Below, one piece after another: positions 61,180-64,000 of a DNA stretch of 64,000 nucleotides. The position numbers were made by a program, and so were the translations under genes. This DNA comes from CAVORB01 sp963736235 (GTDB lineage: Bacteria > Pseudomonadota > Gammaproteobacteria > Chromatiales > Chromatiaceae): NCBI GenBank assembly GCA_963736235.1, contig CAVTOR010000009.1:1-64000 (forward strand), read 5' to 3'. The notes under the pieces were generated by a model. That model was given only the letters and a program-made list of their open reading frames with translations, had not been told where the DNA came from and made no database searches. Position 1 is the stretch's first letter. Each line of letters begins with the position of its first letter.

Positions 61180-62169
61180 TCAGAACCAGCGCTTTCTGCG
61201 CAGATACCACAGTTGCAGGCCGATGAAGGCCGCCATCCCAACGCACAGCAGGAGGAAGGCCCAGGGTGTCTCGGCTCCGGGGATGCCGTCGACGTTCACC
61301 CCGAGCAACCCAGTGATGAATCCGAGGGGCAGGAACACGGAGGTGATCACCGACAGCAGATACATGCGTTGCTCGGTCTTCTCCGACAGACGCTGCAACA
61401 GCTCCTCCTGGGTGACCGTCGCCCGGTCGCGCGAGGCCTCCAGCGCCTCCAGAAAGCGGGTCGTCTGATCGGCCACCTCGCGCAGCCAGGCGCGGTCGTC
61501 CTCCGCCAGCCAGGTCACCTTGGCCGCCGCCAGGCGTAGCAGCGCGTCCCGCTGCGGGACCAGATACCGGCGCAGCCCGATAAAGGTGCGGCGCAGGTCC
61601 GCCAGGGCGGTGTTGGTCTCCTCCAGGCGGCCCTCGTCCACCTGGTCCTCCAGGTCGTCGGCCTGATCCTCGAGACCCTCGATGACGTCATCCATACGCT
61701 CGGCGAGGCGGTCGGCGATGGAAGACAGCAACTCCCCGGCGGTGCAGGGGCCGCGCCCCCGCTCGATGGAGTCCTGCACGTCGCGGACGGCGTGCAGCGG
61801 CAGCTTGCGGCAGCTGACAACCAGGTGCTCGCTGGCCCAGATGCGGATGGACACCATGTCGTCCGGCTCCGCGCCGGGGTTAAAGTTGATTCCGCGCAGC
61901 GTCACCAGGACGCCGTCGTCGAACGCCAGCAGGCGCGGTCTGGTGTGCTCGGCCAGCAGGGCGTCGGCGACCGTCTCGTCGAGCCCGCTCTGCGCGCGCA
62001 CGAAGGCGCCCGTATGCGGGTCGGGTAGATCCAGGTGGATCCAGGTCAACCCGTCGGACCGCGGCGTCGACCGGATGCCGTCCCAGTCCAGCGGCGTGCC
62101 GCCGCCCTGACCGTCGAGGCGGAAGGCGCAGATGAGCCCGCGCTCGGTGGTTCGGTTGGTGTTCGTCAT
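61180..62169 (-). CDS. zntB: ZntB/CorA-family cation transporter
   Basis: A 329-residue CorA-superfamily channel-like transporter. A long cytoplasmic funnel domain (residues 1-260), rich in coiled coil, precedes two C-terminal helices. The signature loop between them is GVNVDGIPG, the ZntB form (CorA has GMNF). YLLSVITSVFLPLGFITGLL is the pore helix. ZntB moves zinc, with proton coupling reported in homologues. The C-terminus LQLWYLRRKRWF is basic, as usual. Convergent with the stress protein gene. Confidence 0.9.
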   Translation of the reverse strand: MTNTNRTTERGLICAFRLDGQGGGTPLDWDGIRSTPRSDGLTWIHLDLPDPHTGAFVRAQSGLDETVADALLAEHTRPRLLAFDDGVLVTLRGINFNPGAEPDDMVSIRIWASEHLVVSCRKLPLHAVRDVQDSIERGRGPCTAGELLSSIADRLAERMDDVIEGLEDQADDLEDQVDEGRLEETNTALADLRRTFIGLRRYLVPQRDALLRLAAAKVTWLAEDDRAWLREVADQTTRFLEALEASRDRATVTQEELLQRLSEKTEQRMYLLSVITSVFLPLGFITGLLGVNVDGIPGAETPWAFLLLCVGMAAFIGLQLWYLRRKRWF

Positions 62170-62226
62170 GGTGATCGTTGAGAGGCACTCAAGGCGTCAG
62201 GCGATGCCGCGGCGGATGGTGTCGGT

Positions 62227-63933
62227 TCAGTCCACCCGTCCCACGGCGCCGTGCAATGTCATCTGAGGGAATGGGATCTCCCATCCGTGCTCGGTACAGG
62301 CATCGACGCACCAGCGCTGAATGGCGCGCCGCAGCCGATTATAGAGGTCTCCCAGCTCGCCCTTGAAGTCCGCGATCACCGCCAGGTCCAGCGATGAGGT
62401 ATTCGCCTGGGCGAATTCCACTCTGAGGTTCAACAGCTGATCGCCGAAGCCCTCCTGCTCGATCCGCTGCTGTAGGTAATCCTGGAGAAGCTGCGGGATG
62501 CGGCTGGTGCTATCGGCCTGCAGCTTGTAGCTGACGCCGATGATCTCTTTGACGCGGAAGTTGGTTGCCAGGTTGCGCGGCGACTTCGCGAGGAAGTCGC
62601 CGGTCTGGTAGGTGAGCTGGGCCCCGCCGCGCTCCACCAGCTGCACCAGCTCGGGAGAGATGCCGATGACCTTGCCACGCACGCCATCGCTGAGGATGAC
62701 CCAGTCGCCCTTCTTGCACGGAAACCAGGGCTCTTCGTGCCGGCAGGGCCGCGATTTCATGTCCACCAGCTCGTTGATCGGCACGCGCTGGGTGAGCTCC
62801 GCCACCGGATTGACCAGAGTGCAGAAGACGTTGATCTGCCGTACCTGCCAGGGAAGGCCGTCCATGTTCAGGCGCTCCCCCTCGCGCACCGAGCCGATGT
62901 TCAGGAAGATCTGGATCTGATGGATGTAGCGGGGCAGGGTCTGCCGCAGGGTCCAGGCGACGCCCAGCAGCAGCAGGATGCTGAGGCTGAAGAGCACCCA
63001 GTCCTCCACCACGTAGAAGACGATCATGGGGCCCATGAGGACCAGGAACAGGGTGACGATCCGGTGGATCAGTTCGACCAGCCGCAGGCGGAAGCTGCGG
63101 TGCGCCTTCTTGAAACCCGGCACGAAGCGCAGCATGGCCTGATGGGTCAGGCGGGACAGGAGCAGGATGCCGACCACCACCAGGAGGGCGATCGTGAGGT
63201 AGAGCCCGCGCTGCTGGAAGAAGGTCTTGAGATAGCTCTGGGACGCCTCGGCCAAGGATACTTCGGTCGAGACTAGCTCCTGCAGCTGCAGCTCAGCCGC
63301 CTGCAGCTCGCTCTGGGTAAAGGTCTGCTGTCGCCGCCACTTCTCCAAGGTCCGTTCCAGCGCCTGAGTGACGGGCTTCTCTTTGCTCTCGGATACCAGA
63401 TGCTCGGCGTTGGCGATGGCCTGCTCCAGTACCGGCAGGCTTTCCTGGTAGCCGGCGATCCTGTCCTTGAGGTCCGACTTCTGCCGCACGTGGGAGGTCA
63501 TCTCCTTCATCTCGTCCAGTGCGGGCTTCAGCAGGGCGAACAGCTCCCGTTGGAAGTTGAACGCCTCCTCCTCCTTGGCGCGCAGGGCGGTGAGGTCGAT
63601 GCCGGCGGAGATGTTCTCGAAGTTATCGGTGACGGCGCGCAGGTCGGACTCCAGCTTGTCGAGCTGCAGCTTCAGATTTTCCTTCTCCGCATCGGATTGG
63701 CTTGCGCCGATCTGCTTGTTGACCTCCTTGATGTCCCGCATGATCGCGGTTCGCAGATCGACGAAGGAGGCCAGGGTATCGATCGTGCCGGCGGCGAGCG
63801 TGGCCTGCGCCTCAGTCCCGTCCTTGCCCAGGGCGGCTGGCGCTGTCTGTTCGGATTGTGCCTGGGTGCCGAGGGGCAGCAGCAGCCAGAGGATGCCGGC
63901 GACGGCGGCTCGGGCTCGTTCGTGCAGAATCAT
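62227..63933 (-). CDS. Large MscS-type mechanosensitive channel
   Basis: A 568-residue protein with a signal peptide (residues 1-25, LWLLLPLGTQAQ) and a long periplasmic coiled-coil region (about 60-225, with helices such as EKENLKLQLDKLESDLRAVT). Four hydrophobic helices (about 235-345) lead to the MscS pore and beta domain, including NIGSVREGERLNMDGLPWQV and KGDWVILSDGVRGKVIGISP. The end AIQRWCVDACTEHGWEIPFP is typical. It would open under membrane tension at osmotic downshock. A cysteine pair lies in SRPCRHEEPWFPCKKGD. Confidence 0.88.
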   Translation of the reverse strand: MILHERARAAVAGILWLLLPLGTQAQSEQTAPAALGKDGTEAQATLAAGTIDTLASFVDLRTAIMRDIKEVNKQIGASQSDAEKENLKLQLDKLESDLRAVTDNFENISAGIDLTALRAKEEEAFNFQRELFALLKPALDEMKEMTSHVRQKSDLKDRIAGYQESLPVLEQAIANAEHLVSESKEKPVTQALERTLEKWRRQQTFTQSELQAAELQLQELVSTEVSLAEASQSYLKTFFQQRGLYLTIALLVVVGILLLSRLTHQAMLRFVPGFKKAHRSFRLRLVELIHRIVTLFLVLMGPMIVFYVVEDWVLFSLSILLLLGVAWTLRQTLPRYIHQIQIFLNIGSVREGERLNMDGLPWQVRQINVFCTLVNPVAELTQRVPINELVDMKSRPCRHEEPWFPCKKGDWVILSDGVRGKVIGISPELVQLVERGGAQLTYQTGDFLAKSPRNLATNFRVKEIIGVSYKLQADSTSRIPQLLQDYLQQRIEQEGFGDQLLNLRVEFAQANTSSLDLAVIADFKGELGDLYNRLRRAIQRWCVDACTEHGWEIPFPQMTLHGAVGRVD

Positions 63934-63952
63934 CTTTCGGGCTCGCTGTGCG

Positions 63953-64000
63953 TCAAACGATCGGAGGATCGAGGCCGTCCATGTCGTCCAGGTGCTTCTG
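63953..64000 (-). CDS. Possible C-terminal end of a gene that continues past the window
   Basis: The minus strand from the window edge reads QKHLDDMDGLDPPIV and then TGA (63955-63953), 19 bases before the MscS ATG. The spacing suits an upstream cotranscribed gene, but 15 residues are too few to identify it, and another frame is possible. Confidence 0.25.
   Translation of the reverse strand, partial: QKHLDDMDGLDPPIV

Overview
The window looks like a chromosomal segment of a sulfur-oxidising gammaproteobacterium, most likely of the Chromatiales (purple-sulfur-bacteria and relatives). The DNA is G+C rich, the order lepA-lepB-DUF4845-rnc-era-recO-pdxJ is the usual proteobacterial one, and three lifestyle markers occur: a sulfur globule protein gene, the flavocytochrome c sulfide dehydrogenase pair fccA-fccB, and an SHP/diheme cytochrome/cytochrome b561 operon. 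I saw no tRNA, rRNA or CRISPR array.

Layout. 1-11 kb: translation and RNA-processing operon (lepA to pdxJ), then gpmI, a glgC paralogue with a degraded active site, an endonuclease III-like glycosylase and a bacteriohemerythrin. 11-21 kb: a coupled leftward group ubiG-gph-squalene/phytoene synthase-like-SDR, the sulfur globule gene with its own promoter and terminator, sufE, a drug/metabolite exporter, apaH, an NDUFA9-like epimerase, an SDR and a nei-type glycosylase. 21-28.5 kb: a broken two-domain retropepsin gene, then a tightly packed four-gene module (coiled-coil protein, one-pass membrane protein, Ras-like GTPase, soluble hybrid histidine kinase) and two conserved hypotheticals. 28.6-41 kb: bioA, a serine hydrolase, a REC-GGDEF cyclase, an LtaS/MdoB-like transferase coupled to a barrel-type glycosidase-like protein, fccA-fccB and a ChaN-PDZ lipoprotein. 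41-51 kb is accessory: a radical SAM gene of lower G+C beside IS630 and IS91 remnants, a CarH/LitR-type B12 regulator beside an FKBP-like/methyltransferase fusion operon, two paralogous unknown proteins, a glycine-zipper protein and an IS1634-type element. 51-64 kb: the six-gene cytochrome/two-component operon, then a KefB-type antiporter, a P-type ATPase, a tandem universal stress protein, ZntB and an MscS channel.

Links between genes. FccAB oxidises sulfide and the globule protein would coat the stored sulfur. The PmrA/QseB-type two-component system is encoded with SHP, DHC and cytochrome b561. A repeat of the form KTTCAR-N5-KTTCAR lies 50 bp before that operon and recurs before two other genes, which suggests a small regulon.

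Caution on sequence quality: lepA carries five single-base insertions that each break an otherwise fully conserved protein, and lepB, ubiG and bioA carry one each. These look more like sequence errors than gene decay. The retropepsin gene and the transposase carry different kinds of lesion and may be really broken.
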